Source: a virus. Taken from it: 64,000 nt of DNA. Position 1 is the first letter of the stretch, and every line of letters starts with the position of its first letter. The notes beneath the pieces are model-generated. The model was not told where the DNA came from, did not search any database, and saw only the letters and a list, made by a program, of their open reading frames with translations. Both the position numbers and the translations under genes were made by a program. Location of the stretch: positions 1 through 64,000 of the IMG/VR virus record IMGVR_UViG_3300025151_000028. The stretch is one strand, 5' to 3'. Shown one piece after another: positions 34,225 to 41,348 of this stretch.

Positions 34225-36245
34225 TATGAAAAAAGTTTATTTTTCTTTCTATTAAACAATCCTCTGGACTGTGTAAATAGTTTATTTTTTTTGTTTCGGT
34301 TGACCATAGATGTTAATCTTATGTCCTGTTGCTCTCCTACTTTTCCAAGAATAGGATCTAGTTTCATAGCTAGCGCAATTGCTAACTCAGCTGCAATGAT
34401 TCGGTCAAAGTTACCTGATTCATTGTACTGTATCATTTCTTCTAGTAGTACAGGATCTAACACTTTAGCCATACCTTTAGTTTGAGAAATAACCTCACCA
34501 TCTTCGTTAGTCTCAGAGTGTACAATTTCTTCTGTATACTTCTTGAGACAACCATGTAGGAAATCTCTAATCTTTTCTGATGATCTATGTATACCATAGT
34601 CACGTCTTACGGTAGTATTTGGTACTATTTCTTTCAACCATGTAGGTTGTCTTTCCAAATATTGAGCATCTCCTTTACTTATCATGTGATCTATAAAGGA
34701 TATCTCATCATTTTCACACAATGCTCTAGCATTGTAGTATTTTATTAAGTATCGTGCTTGGTTTTCCCAGGTTTCTTTCTTATCTGGACGTGCACAATAG
34801 CTCGCTACAAACATATCTTGGTATTTTTCACCAGATATAGCATGCATACGTTTATATATGTATACTGATCCTAATGATGAACTATATGCTGATTTACCCT
34901 GTCTATAAGGGTCAATACCTGCAACATATAGGCCATATGGTGGATTATCTACAGGAAATTCATAAATAACTACAGGAGCATCTTTTAAATCTGTATGTTT
35001 TAGTGGAAAGTTAAGAATAGGGCGTTTGTCTGTAAATTCATGCTTTACACCAGCACCATCATCATATAATATAACAGGAGTTCCTGTTCTTTCACCTTCT
35101 ATTAGTCTATGCTTCTGACGTTTAGCTGCTTCTATATCAAAGATGTTTGTATCTTCATTTAAGAATATATCATCTACCTCTTGTGGGTAGTACATCTTTT
35201 CTTTTAGATATGCTAATCTATCACCTGCTTTCTTAAGACGCTCTAAGTTAGTATTAGTTACTTCTGTAGCCTTTTCTTCATTAGATACCATCATAGGTAC
35301 ATCATGTAGCAAAGAGCTCTTAGGTTTATCTAAAAACGCACCTAGTGTAGAATCTTCCTTAGCTTCCATTCTATACTTGTGAGAAATAAACAATCCATGT
35401 ACACGCTTCTCATCTTTTTCATTATTGTACGTAAGAAAATTAAAATTATCTACGTCAAACATCAAAGTTTTAGCATCCATGAATTTTTTCATGTCTCCAC
35501 CTGTTCCTGTAAGAATAGGACTACATCCCCACCCAAATGGTGTTGTAAATCCAGGAACAGCAGCTTGGAAACCTCGTAAGAAGTTACCTTTACCAATTTC
35601 ATCAATGATTAGTCTACGAGGTTTTGTACCTGCAATAGCTTCTTCATTATTACCTTCATCTAAGTTACGAATAAGGATCTGTGAAAATGGTACACGTTCA
35701 CCACCTCTAGTCTTAATACCAAGTGTTACTTGATTCTTCCAGTTATCTTCTACCCTTTGCCATCTCCACGCTTTAGGTAAGAAGTTAAGTCCCTTATCTA
35801 TCTTATCTGTAATAAGTTTGATATCAGGAGCATTAAGACCTGCAATGATGTTTTGTGAGTTTTCATCAAATGTAGCACCTTGTGCAATATAACTTGCTTC
35901 AATTACAGACTTAGCAAAACGTCTGATTCCTAGTATAACAAGTCCTTTTTTCTCTTTGTTAGCTCTATCTATTTCATTTGTAACTAACCATTCATTGTCT
36001 CTAAGTAGTGGATTAGCATACTTCTGGTTAATTCTACCATACTCATCTATAACATCTACTTCTGTGTGCCAAACGTTTAAATGCCAGTATAAGAATGGAT
36101 TTATATATACTCCATCCATCATACAACCATTCATACATAACTCTTTATGGTAGTTAAAGAAAGATCTGTATTCTTCAGAATCTGCATCTGGAATACGCTT
36201 TTGATTGATAAACCAATCTTTATAATCTACACTGTGTAGTTTCAT
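34224..36245 (-). CDS. Terminase large subunit
   Basis: 673 residues. A Walker A-like motif G106-I-R-R-F-A-K-S113 (the R-rich variant typical of phage terminases) and a Walker B RLIIDE with D215/E216 are readable. A coupling-type LTGTGGD follows near 242-248. The nuclease half has a first Asp in VAGIDPYRQGKSAY near 440, ALCENDEISFIDHM and a C-terminal Asp in DRIIAAELA. It cleaves and translocates DNA into the prohead. It overlaps the portal gene by a base. No small terminase subunit is recognised upstream. Confidence 0.93.
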   Translation of the reverse strand: MKLHSVDYKDWFINQKRIPDADSEEYRSFFNYHKELCMNGCMMDGVYINPFLYWHLNVWHTEVDVIDEYGRINQKYANPLLRDNEWLVTNEIDRANKEKKGLVILGIRRFAKSVIEASYIAQGATFDENSQNIIAGLNAPDIKLITDKIDKGLNFLPKAWRWQRVEDNWKNQVTLGIKTRGGERVPFSQILIRNLDEGNNEEAIAGTKPRRLIIDEIGKGNFLRGFQAAVPGFTTPFGWGCSPILTGTGGDMKKFMDAKTLMFDVDNFNFLTYNNEKDEKRVHGLFISHKYRMEAKEDSTLGAFLDKPKSSLLHDVPMMVSNEEKATEVTNTNLERLKKAGDRLAYLKEKMYYPQEVDDIFLNEDTNIFDIEAAKRQKHRLIEGERTGTPVILYDDGAGVKHEFTDKRPILNFPLKHTDLKDAPVVIYEFPVDNPPYGLYVAGIDPYRQGKSAYSSSLGSVYIYKRMHAISGEKYQDMFVASYCARPDKKETWENQARYLIKYYNARALCENDEISFIDHMISKGDAQYLERQPTWLKEIVPNTTVRRDYGIHRSSEKIRDFLHGCLKKYTEEIVHSETNEDGEVISQTKGMAKVLDPVLLEEMIQYNESGNFDRIIAAELAIALAMKLDPILGKVGEQQDIRLTSMVNRNKKNKLFTQSRGLFNRKKNKLFS

Positions 36246-36248
36246 GTT

Positions 36249-36578
36249 TTACTTTCTGTTCTTGTAGAAGTCTTCTGCCATTGCTCCTAATTGAGCACCA
36301 CCCCTTGTCTCCACTTTTTTCTTTTCTTCTTTTTCACGTAGTTTATCTACTTGTTCAAGAAGAGCTAAATAATTCTTCATAGTGTCTTGTACAAACTTAC
36401 CTTGACTTTCAATAGATGCAACTACCATAGGTATCACACCACCAGATTTAGTTTCTTTGTACTTAACTCTATCTTCTAATTCATGAAGAGGATTAGCATC
36501 AACATATTCTTTCCAAGAACTAAGTTGTTGTTCTGCCCAATCAAGTTCAGCATTTATGTATGTAGTTTTTTTTGCCAT
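36249..36578 (-). CDS. Small helical protein before TerL, possible packaging partner
   Basis: 109 residues, highly charged. N-terminus KKTTYINAELDWAEQQLSSWKEYV, followed by a helical segment ending in a coiled coil (YLALLEQVDKLREKEEKKKVE). It lies 3 bases upstream of the terminase gene. A small, helical gene here could be a terminase small subunit, but I see no helix-turn-helix. Alternative: a structural chaperone. Function unproven. Confidence 0.55.
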   Translation of the reverse strand: MAKKTTYINAELDWAEQQLSSWKEYVDANPLHELEDRVKYKETKSGGVIPMVVASIESQGKFVQDTMKNYLALLEQVDKLREKEEKKKVETRGGAQLGAMAEDFYKNRK

Positions 36579-36631
36579 TTATGTTTTGTTCGTTCCACCC
36601 ATCTTCCCAATATATAAAGATGAGATCACTA

Positions 36632-36913
36632 TTAATATCCATCATCGTCATTTAGTTCATGAACATTACTGATTCTCATACCATCTCGTAGTATTTTATC
36701 TATCTCAGACTCATCATGAGGTACGTCCATATCTATACTAATTTGATATTTCTGTAATGTGTGATATAGGTTTTTATCTGTTAATCCCCACAAATACTTA
36801 GTTTCTAGTCCATCAAATGATGTAGCTAAGTGTTTTCCTAAACTCAAGGAAGGGTGATCTCTTTTAAGTTCTGCTAGTAATTTAATTATTTTGTGATAGT
36901 ATGTTGCACTCAT
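36632..36913 (-). CDS. Small conserved early-late protein, unknown
   Basis: 93 residues. The segment SATYYHKIIKLLAELKRDHPSLSLGKHL is helical, followed by YLWGLTDKNLYHTLQKYQISID and an acidic end (NVHELNDDDGY). There is no Cys and no catalytic motif. It lies 2 bases from its upstream neighbour and 53 bases from the next gene. I cannot assign a function. Confidence 0.5.
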   Translation of the reverse strand: MSATYYHKIIKLLAELKRDHPSLSLGKHLATSFDGLETKYLWGLTDKNLYHTLQKYQISIDMDVPHDESEIDKILRDGMRISNVHELNDDDGY

Positions 36914-36915
36914 GT

Positions 36916-37188
36916 TTATATCAGATCATTTATGTCTTCATCAGATATAGGGTTTATATCTTCTTCAGGTGGTTTAACTTCTGTAAGTAAGTATTCTGGA
37001 TCTGTTTCTTTTGTTTCTGATTGACCATCATAATATTCAGGTCTAACTGTAACTTTTATTACATCATTTTCTGAATCCTCTCTTGGTTCCCCTTCTATGT
37101 CAATGAAATCTGCTCCTTCTTCATATAACTGAGTGAGTACATGGATGAGTGATGTTACTGGTATTTTATTTAGCCTTAGATGCTTCAT
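36916..37188 (-). CDS. Small acidic protein, unknown
   Basis: About 90 residues from the internal ATG at 37188 (MKHLRLNKIPVTSLIHVLTQLY), or 98 from the ATG at 37212. I prefer the shorter start because it reduces overlap with the zinc-ribbon gene upstream. The first half is a helix, then a strand (ADFIDIEGEPREDSENDVIKVTVR) and a very acidic C-terminus (PPEEDINPISDEDINDLI). Unknown function; possible DNA mimic or chaperone given the acidity. Confidence 0.5.
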   Translation of the reverse strand: MKHLRLNKIPVTSLIHVLTQLYEEGADFIDIEGEPREDSENDVIKVTVRPEYYDGQSETKETDPEYLLTEVKPPEEDINPISDEDINDLI

Positions 37189-37465
37189 GTTTCTTATATT
37201 CTTGTTCTTCAATATCTGTTAATACAGCTTTCCATTTGTTTATAGGGCAAGAGCATGATAAACATTTACTCTTTGCAGAGAGTGTACAACCGCAACTTAT
37301 ACAGTGTGCATCTGGTCGTACAGTGGAGTGATTCTTAGAATGATGTTCACATTCATTACATATTGCTAGGCGTTCTGCACTCACCACAGCTATCTGCTCC
37401 TTTAGTTTCTCTGGAGGTAGGATGTTGTTTCTCCAACCTTCATATATCTCCTTTATCTTTATCAT
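37166..37465 (-). CDS. Zinc-ribbon protein of the late leader region
   Basis: 99 residues. Cys motifs: C-x2-C (ICNECEHH) near 36-39, then HCISCGC and KCLSCSCP, a double zinc-ribbon arrangement, followed by a conserved-looking KWKAVL segment. The first ~30 residues are helical. It overlaps the ends of both neighbours by 25-50 bases, as in tightly packed phage leaders. DNA or RNA binding, or structural zinc, are both possible. Confidence 0.6.
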   Translation of the reverse strand: MIKIKEIYEGWRNNILPPEKLKEQIAVVSAERLAICNECEHHSKNHSTVRPDAHCISCGCTLSAKSKCLSCSCPINKWKAVLTDIEEQEYKKHEASKAK

Positions 37466-37805
37466 CTAATTTTGGTTTTAACGACATTAACGTCAGGTTT
37501 AGTCTACTAAGCTTACTCTTTATGTAATTTAATTTTTTTTCTGGGGTATTCTCATCTGCTATCATCTTCTCATACCCAAGTTTAATATCTTCAAGCTTAC
37601 TTACATGTTTCTTTGCTTTCTTCTTGTTGAATAGAAACTTACCAAATCCAGAGAGCTCTACACTGTTGTTTGTCTTTAAAGCATCATGTACACCATCAAA
37701 CTGATGTGTTATCACCTGGTTTATCACTCTTTCTGATATCACCATCTTTGTTGACATCTTCCTCACTATCCACTCTCTGAGCGTCATGTCTTTCGGTTTC
37801 TTCAT
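37440..37805 (-). CDS. HU/IHF-like DNA-binding protein
   Basis: 121 residues. The segment VINQVITHQFDGVHDALKTNNSVELSGFGKFLFNKK matches the helical body and first strands of HU/IHF proteins, including the G-F-G-x-F turn. The usual DNA-contacting arm is replaced by a basic segment (KKKAKKHVSKL). A long helical extension follows (MIADENTPEKKLNYIKSKLSRLNL). It overlaps the upstream winged-helix gene by 110 bases. crAss-like phages encode an IHF-subunit-type protein near here, and it may bend DNA for replication or packaging. Confidence 0.75.
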   Translation of the reverse strand: MKKPKDMTLREWIVRKMSTKMVISERVINQVITHQFDGVHDALKTNNSVELSGFGKFLFNKKKAKKHVSKLEDIKLGYEKMIADENTPEKKLNYIKSKLSRLNLTLMSLKPKLDDKDKGDI

Positions 37806-38154
37806 AGTGCGCTATCTTTACTACTAAGTTTAAATTTTTTTTGAAGTCTAAAACGATGATGGGATTGACCTTCACCTTACCTGACTCCTTTACAAATATA
37901 CCTATCTTCTTAAGCTTAGATACAATATTGTTGATTGTTGCTGTTGTTGTTTTGTACTTGTCACAAAATTGTGTTCTTGCATTGGCATAAGATATCGTAC
38001 CCTTAACAGCTGTAAATGCTACCAACTCAATCTCACGTTTGGTAAGACCAAGATTGTTTATAGCTGATAGTATAGAATAATACTTTTGAGCTATAGCATA
38101 CTCATCACTTAAGCTTTTCTGTAGCTTTTGAATGACTATCTTTCTTTCTTCCAT
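37696..38154 (-). CDS. Winged-helix transcription regulator
   Basis: 152 residues. The helical start (RKIVIQKLQKSLSDEYAIAQKYYSILS) is followed by a winged helix: NLGLTKREIELVAFTAVKGTISYANARTQF, then recognition helix KYKTTTATINNIVSKLKKIGIFVKE and a short wing KVKVNPIIVL. It is the first gene of the leftward block, next to the divergent control region, so it is a good candidate for a late-gene or switch regulator. The last ~35 residues are charged and overlap the HU-like gene in another frame. Confidence 0.7.
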   Translation of the reverse strand: MEERKIVIQKLQKSLSDEYAIAQKYYSILSAINNLGLTKREIELVAFTAVKGTISYANARTQFCDKYKTTTATINNIVSKLKKIGIFVKESGKVKVNPIIVLDFKKNLNLVVKIAHYEETERHDAQRVDSEEDVNKDGDIRKSDKPGDNTSV

Positions 38155-38188
38155 GATTTAGTTGTTCTTATTATACATATGTACACTA

Positions 38189-38196
38189 CAAATATA
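38189..38196 (-). promoter_or_regulatory. -7 element near the winged-helix gene
   Basis: The minus strand reads TATATTTG, a perfect TAnnTTTG element about 35 bases upstream of the ATG at 38154. I see no good TTTG at the expected -33 position, so this is a partial match. Confidence 0.35.
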
Positions 38197-38314
38197 CAAT
38201 AAATATTTTAATGTTCTACATCTCTCTGTTTTTCAATGCTATATTATGTATAACATTTCTTTTTTCCTTTTCTTGGGACTCGATAAGTGGTATTAACTAA
38301 GCCCACCCACCCAC

Positions 38315-38347
38315 CAAAGGTATAACATTTTTTTGATACGTTACAAA
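38315..38347 (-). promoter_or_regulatory. Bacteroidota-type promoter for the leftward block
   Basis: On the minus strand TTTG (38344-38347), a 21-base spacer and TACCTTTG (38315-38322) give a full match to TTTG-N21-TAnnTTTG. The G-rich repeat GGTGGGTGGGTGGG follows at once, in the initial transcribed region. This is the best candidate start of the leftward transcript. Confidence 0.6.
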
Positions 38348-38494
38348 TTTTGTGCAAACTTTTTTTTCTAAAAGGGCCCACCCCATCGTGTGCATAAGAG
38401 AAGAGACCCCTCCCCACAGAGACCCCACGCATAAAAAGCAGGGTTGGGATAGTCCCCCCTCATTAATAAGTCTAACATTAAAAACAGAAAGAAA

Positions 38495-38884
38495 ATGGCT
38501 TTAGAATTTAAATTGTACGAACGTACCGAAAGAACTGAATTAGGAACTGTTGCTGAACTAACAGGTGTTGGTGGCAAAATTGGTTTATTACCAACTAACT
38601 TTAACAATCACGACAAGCGTGTTGTTATTATTATGAAGAAAGCTGATGGCACAAGTGCCCAAGTGGTTTGTTCTTCTAACGTAAGTAAGGGCTTACGAGC
38701 TAAGGAAATTACCCTCAGCCAAGTGCAGGGCTTTCCAATCGTTGAACAAATTACGCCTGATGGCGAAATCATCAACATTGTAACAATGCCAAGTGGTGGT
38801 GCTCTTGTCGAGTTCAATGTTACTAACGAGGTTGCTGAATACCAAGCACCAACGTTTGACCCAAGCGAGTTGGTTGCTTTCTAA
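38495..38884 (+). CDS. Isolated, compositionally distinct small protein, unknown function
   Basis: 129 residues, beta-rich: ALEFKLYERTERTELGTV, then KRVVIIMKKADGTSAQVV and EITLSQVQGFPIVEQITPDG. It is preceded by the control region and followed by two hairpin terminators, so it is probably monocistronic. Codon use is richer in C and G (GCC, CAG, CTC, AGC, GTC, CGT) than in the A/T-rich neighbours. That could mean strong expression or recent acquisition. The beta content suggests a small nucleic-acid-binding or barrel protein; I do not recognise the family. The leader (AACAGAAAGAAA) is purine-rich. Confidence 0.75.
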   Translation: MALEFKLYERTERTELGTVAELTGVGGKIGLLPTNFNNHDKRVVIIMKKADGTSAQVVCSSNVSKGLRAKEITLSQVQGFPIVEQITPDGEIINIVTMPSGGALVEFNVTNEVAEYQAPTFDPSELVAF

Positions 38885-38901
38885 GCAATCAATTAGTTCA
38901 G

Positions 38902-38927
38902 GAGGGAGGGTAACACCTCTCTCTTTT
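38902..38927 (+). terminator. Terminator of the isolated gene
   Basis: An 8-base stem with one G-T pair, GAGGGAGG (38902-38909) with CCTCTCTC (38916-38923), precedes TTTT. It begins 18 bases after the stop. Confidence 0.65.
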
Positions 38928-39021
38928 ATATATAGGGTGGGATAAAAGAAAAGGGTGGGCATTTAAAGCACAAAATAGTTTATTTTGGTAAATGTTTCAT
39001 AACTTTTTGTGTGTATGTAAG

Positions 39022-39050
39022 AGTGGATGTGTTCACAGTATCCACTTTTT
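39022..39050 (+). terminator. Second, tandem terminator-like hairpin
   Basis: AGTGGAT (39022-39028) pairs with ATCCACT (39040-39046), with an inner TGT/ACA pair, and is followed by TTTTT. It lies about 120 bases after the first terminator and could stop read-through. Confidence 0.6.
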
Positions 39051-39229
39051 ACCACCTTTTACCACCTTATAAAAACCGAGATGTATAATAAATATATATA
39101 GCAATAAATAAAACTTTCATCCAATTGCAGGTGTTTGCCTTAAAAATTAATGGACATCAGGCTTAAAGATAACCAACATACAAGGATTGCAACCTTGTGA
39201 GAGTTTTTAATTTAAAGATAAGTAACATT

Positions 39230-39319
39230 ATGAAAAGAAATGATGACACATGCAACACAGCAGTACTTATACTCACTATACTATGTGTTGTTATGTACTT
39301 CTTAGGTAAATATACATGA
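39230..39319 (+). CDS. 29-residue single-pass membrane peptide
   Basis: ATG at 39230, stop at 39317-39319. A polar start (MKRNDDTCNTA) is followed by a hydrophobic stretch (VLILTILCVVMYFLG), so a membrane-spanning peptide is likely. It is the first of a series of small plus-strand genes, with the next ATG one base after its stop. Too short to assign a role. Confidence 0.5.
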   Translation: MKRNDDTCNTAVLILTILCVVMYFLGKYT

Positions 39320-39320
39320 T

Positions 39321-39455
39321 ATGGAAGATGATTTTGATTACCAAGGACGTTCTAAGAAGCGTTATGAGAATAACATGAAGATTGGTTGTCTTATAGCTAT
39401 ACTCTTTTGGGGTTTAGTTATAACTATCTTCTTATACAAAATGTTTTGGGCATAG
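39321..39455 (+). CDS. 44-residue single-pass membrane protein
   Basis: A charged N-terminus (MEDDFDYQGRSKKRYENN) precedes a transmembrane segment (IGCLIAILFWGLVITIFLY, residues 21-39). It starts one base after the preceding peptide gene. Two tiny membrane proteins in tandem suggest a membrane-directed function, for example early modification of the envelope. The role is unknown. Confidence 0.55.
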   Translation: MEDDFDYQGRSKKRYENNMKIGCLIAILFWGLVITIFLYKMFWA

Positions 39456-39477
39456 AATGGCTATTAAGCAATAATCA

Positions 39478-39539
39478 GGTGGTGCATCACCCAACGCTGC
39501 AGGAGAGCATGAGCGCAGCCTTCTATGCTTCAAAGCATA
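39478..39539 (+). other. Three consecutive hairpins between small genes
   Basis: Within the 119-base gap (39456-39574): GGTG/CACC near 39478-39491, GCTGC/GCAGC (39496-39500 with 39515-39519) and ATGCTT/AAGCAT near 39525-39538. No T-run follows, and a tRNA fold does not fit. It may be a small RNA, a processing site or a translation-control structure. Confidence 0.4.
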
Positions 39540-39574
39540 TTAATAAATACGTTTAACTAATAAATACAACAACG

Positions 39575-39721
39575 ATGAGAACAATTAAGTTAACACCTGT
39601 ACAGTTTTACAGGTTTAGAAAGGTTGCACTTCTTTATGGAGTGCTATTTATGTGTAACATATCACAAGGTGTTTACACAGTGGAAGCTAATGATGATAAT
39701 TTAGAACAAATAGGTTATTAG
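39575..39721 (+). CDS. 48-residue small protein, possible membrane segment
   Basis: A start MRTIKLTPVQFYRFRKVALLYGVLFMCNIS is basic then hydrophobic, consistent with a signal-like or membrane-interacting helix, followed by a polar end (EANDDNLEQIGY). It ends 2 bases before the next ATG. Role unknown. Confidence 0.5.
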   Translation: MRTIKLTPVQFYRFRKVALLYGVLFMCNISQGVYTVEANDDNLEQIGY

Positions 39722-39723
39722 TC

Positions 39724-39972
39724 ATGGCTCAAGAAGAAATGTTTGACATAGAGTATTCCAATGTGGTACTCTTTGTTACAGGATGTTATAGTCCTGCAGA
39801 AGCAAGAGTAGATTACTATCCAGATGGTTCAGGTTATCCAGGTTCACCAGCTTCATTTGAAATGAACAAGATTCAATGTGGTAGACAAGACATCATGGAC
39901 TTACTAAGTGGTAGTCAGCTTGATGAGATAGAGAAATTAATACTAAATACACACTACAATCATGAGTATTAA
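39724..39972 (+). CDS. 82-residue small early protein, unknown
   Basis: Beta-type start (EMFDIEYSNVVLFVTGCYSPAEARVDYYPDGSGYPG), then a helical end (DIMDLLSGSQLDEIEKLIL). A DYYPDGSGYPGSPA loop lies in the middle. The next ATG is inside its last codons. Similar short proteins are frequent in phage early regions; I cannot name the role. Confidence 0.5.
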   Translation: MAQEEMFDIEYSNVVLFVTGCYSPAEARVDYYPDGSGYPGSPASFEMNKIQCGRQDIMDLLSGSQLDEIEKLILNTHYNHEY

Positions 39973-40108
39973 AGAACATAAGGTGCTTGCAACAGGTTTG
40001 CATTGCATTACAGACAAGAAAGGACGTGTACATGTTTACACAGAGAAAGAGTATAGCCTCCTAACATGGTGGTATAAAATCAAATCTAAATACTTTGGAC
40101 ATGGATAG
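39962..40108 (+). CDS. 48-residue small protein
   Basis: ATG at 39962, stop at 40106-40108. MSIKEHKVLATGLHC is followed by a basic, aromatic C-terminus (LLTWWYKIKSKYFGHG). It overlaps both neighbours (11 bases at the start, 14 at the end), a packed arrangement that supports translation. Function unknown. Confidence 0.45.
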   Translation: MSIKEHKVLATGLHCITDKKGRVHVYTEKEYSLLTWWYKIKSKYFGHG

Positions 40109-40283
40109 ATATAAGAAGAATCTCAAGGTAGAAGATGACAAGGTGTACAGTTATGATACACATGTTGCTACAATTGATCAGGAAGCTGAACAGCTTCTTG
40201 TTCATGGAGTGTGGTCAGTTACAACAACTAAACATGTTAACTATGTTGCACAAGAGTATGGATTAAGAAAAAGATACACATGA
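40095..40283 (+). CDS. 62-residue small protein upstream of the radical SAM gene
   Basis: Beta-rich and charged (LKVEDDKVYSYDTHVATIDQEAEQLLVHG) with a basic C-terminus. The radical SAM gene starts inside its last codons, so they are probably translationally coupled. No motif is visible. Confidence 0.5.
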   Translation: MDMDRYKKNLKVEDDKVYSYDTHVATIDQEAEQLLVHGVWSVTTTKHVNYVAQEYGLRKRYT

Positions 40284-41113
40284 TTAAGACACAGAAAACA
40301 CGTACACTAGTTACGAAAGATAACAACAATAGTGCTAATTGCATTGCTCCAAACCTCATCTATGGTTGCTTTGGTGGTTGTGTGGACACATATTGTTACA
40401 TGTCTAGGTATAATGGACGTAGAGTGTTTGTAAACACAAATGTAGAAGACATATTTCAATCTGTTGTTGAGTGGGAGAAAGGATTCAATAAGGTTCCAGA
40501 CCAACAGGATCCAATCTACACTATGGTTGACGTAGCATGCAATACAGACTTAGTGCTTATGCAAAAGCATATGCCTGAGTCTTTGCATGACTATTTGAAG
40601 CGTTATGATGACCATCCACAGCTTAACAGTACAATGGCTACAAAGTATCCAGCGCTGTTAAAGCTTGATGTTACACATTTCAACAAGCCACCAAGAGTGC
40701 GTGTTAGCCTTATGCCACAAACATATTCTAATGTATTAGAACCTAAGATGCAGAAGATATCATCTCGTATAGAGGATATTGATCGCTTGAAAGACTTAGG
40801 ATGGCAAGTGCACATAAACTATTCACCTGTTGTGTTCCAAAGAAGATGGATACAGGAGTATGATGAACTGTTTGCAGAGGTGAAACGTGTAGCAGGTGTG
40901 AACAAGTGTGAAGTGATAGTGCTCACTAATCATAGGAATCAGATGGCTAAAGCATCACCAGAAGCACAAGAGATGATGAAATACAGCTGTGAGATCAAGA
41001 ACAACAGTGGTGTGATGCGTTATCCAATACGTGATAAGACTAAATTGCTTTCAAGATGGAAGCAGTTGTACAATAAATACTTTGAATTAAACACAATTAG
41101 ATATATATTTTAA
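40280..41113 (+). CDS. Radical SAM protein of the spore-photoproduct-lyase-like type, atypical cysteine spacing
   Basis: 277 residues. The segment IAPNLIYGCFGGCVDTYCYMSRYN (about residues 22-45) is the Fe-S cluster loop: C30, C34 and C39. The spacing is C-x3-C-x4-C, not the usual C-x3-C-x2-C. A related N-P-Y-x-G-C..G-C..Y-C-Y-(A/S)-R pattern occurs in SplB-like photolyases and other radical SAM enzymes. The DLGWQVHINYSPVVF and VIVLTNHRNQM strands fit a partial barrel. It may repair or modify nucleic acid, or alter host metabolites; the substrate is unknown. Confidence 0.75.
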   Translation: MIKTQKTRTLVTKDNNNSANCIAPNLIYGCFGGCVDTYCYMSRYNGRRVFVNTNVEDIFQSVVEWEKGFNKVPDQQDPIYTMVDVACNTDLVLMQKHMPESLHDYLKRYDDHPQLNSTMATKYPALLKLDVTHFNKPPRVRVSLMPQTYSNVLEPKMQKISSRIEDIDRLKDLGWQVHINYSPVVFQRRWIQEYDELFAEVKRVAGVNKCEVIVLTNHRNQMAKASPEAQEMMKYSCEIKNNSGVMRYPIRDKTKLLSRWKQLYNKYFELNTIRYIF

Positions 41114-41114
41114 A

Positions 41115-41348
41115 ATGGAAAATTACAGAAGAGTAAAAGGTTATGAGTTTGAGTTTATAGACCAAGGACCAGATGATAGATTCTATCAGTGTCGTGGTGA
41201 TGTTTATTATGATGATGATCATGATGAGATACCTGAACCAGGTTTATGGAAAGCAGCTCTAGAATTAGAACAACAATTAAAAGATGAGGGTTATGTTGCA
41301 GAGGCAAACCACTCTGAGAAAGGATGGGTTGAGGTGTGTCTGCTTTAA
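41115..41348 (+). CDS. 77-residue acidic protein, unknown
   Basis: Acidic and compact (DQGPDDRFYQCRGDVYYDDDHDEIPEPGLW), with a helix (KAALELEQQLKDEGY) near the end. It starts just after the radical SAM gene. The GTG of the next gene lies inside its last codons. Function unknown. Confidence 0.5.
   Translation: MENYRRVKGYEFEFIDQGPDDRFYQCRGDVYYDDDHDEIPEPGLWKAALELEQQLKDEGYVAEANHSEKGWVEVCLL

Larger units (their letters stand above)
38155..38494. promoter_or_regulatory. Divergent control region between the leftward and rightward blocks
   Basis: 340 bases without a credible gene separate two divergently transcribed blocks. The left part is A/T-rich with minus-strand promoter-like sites. The centre has CCCACCCACCCACC near 38301-38314, and the right part is GC-rich (38374-38460) with a repeat of AGAGACCCC at 38402-38410 and near 38418-38426. 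For the rightward gene the best guess is TTG (about 38454) with TAAGTCTA 20 bases on, a weak match. Confidence 0.5.
38885..39229 (+). other. Non-coding gap with two terminator hairpins
   Basis: 345 bases without an obvious gene. It contains the terminators at 38902-38927 and 39022-39050, tandem TTTTACCACC repeats near 39047-39068, and a small hairpin ACAAGG/CCTTGT (39180-39185 with 39193-39198) followed by TTTTT. The remaining sequence is A/T-rich leader for the next genes. Confidence 0.5.

Noticed and set aside
38244-38607. Minus-strand open frames in the divergent control region
   Set aside because: They run through promoter-like and G-rich sequence and overlap the plus-strand gene at 38495. 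Their translations look random.
39456-39574. A tRNA in the three-hairpin gap
   Set aside because: No 7-base acceptor stem with a standard T-loop can be drawn. The third hairpin has only a four- or six-base loop.
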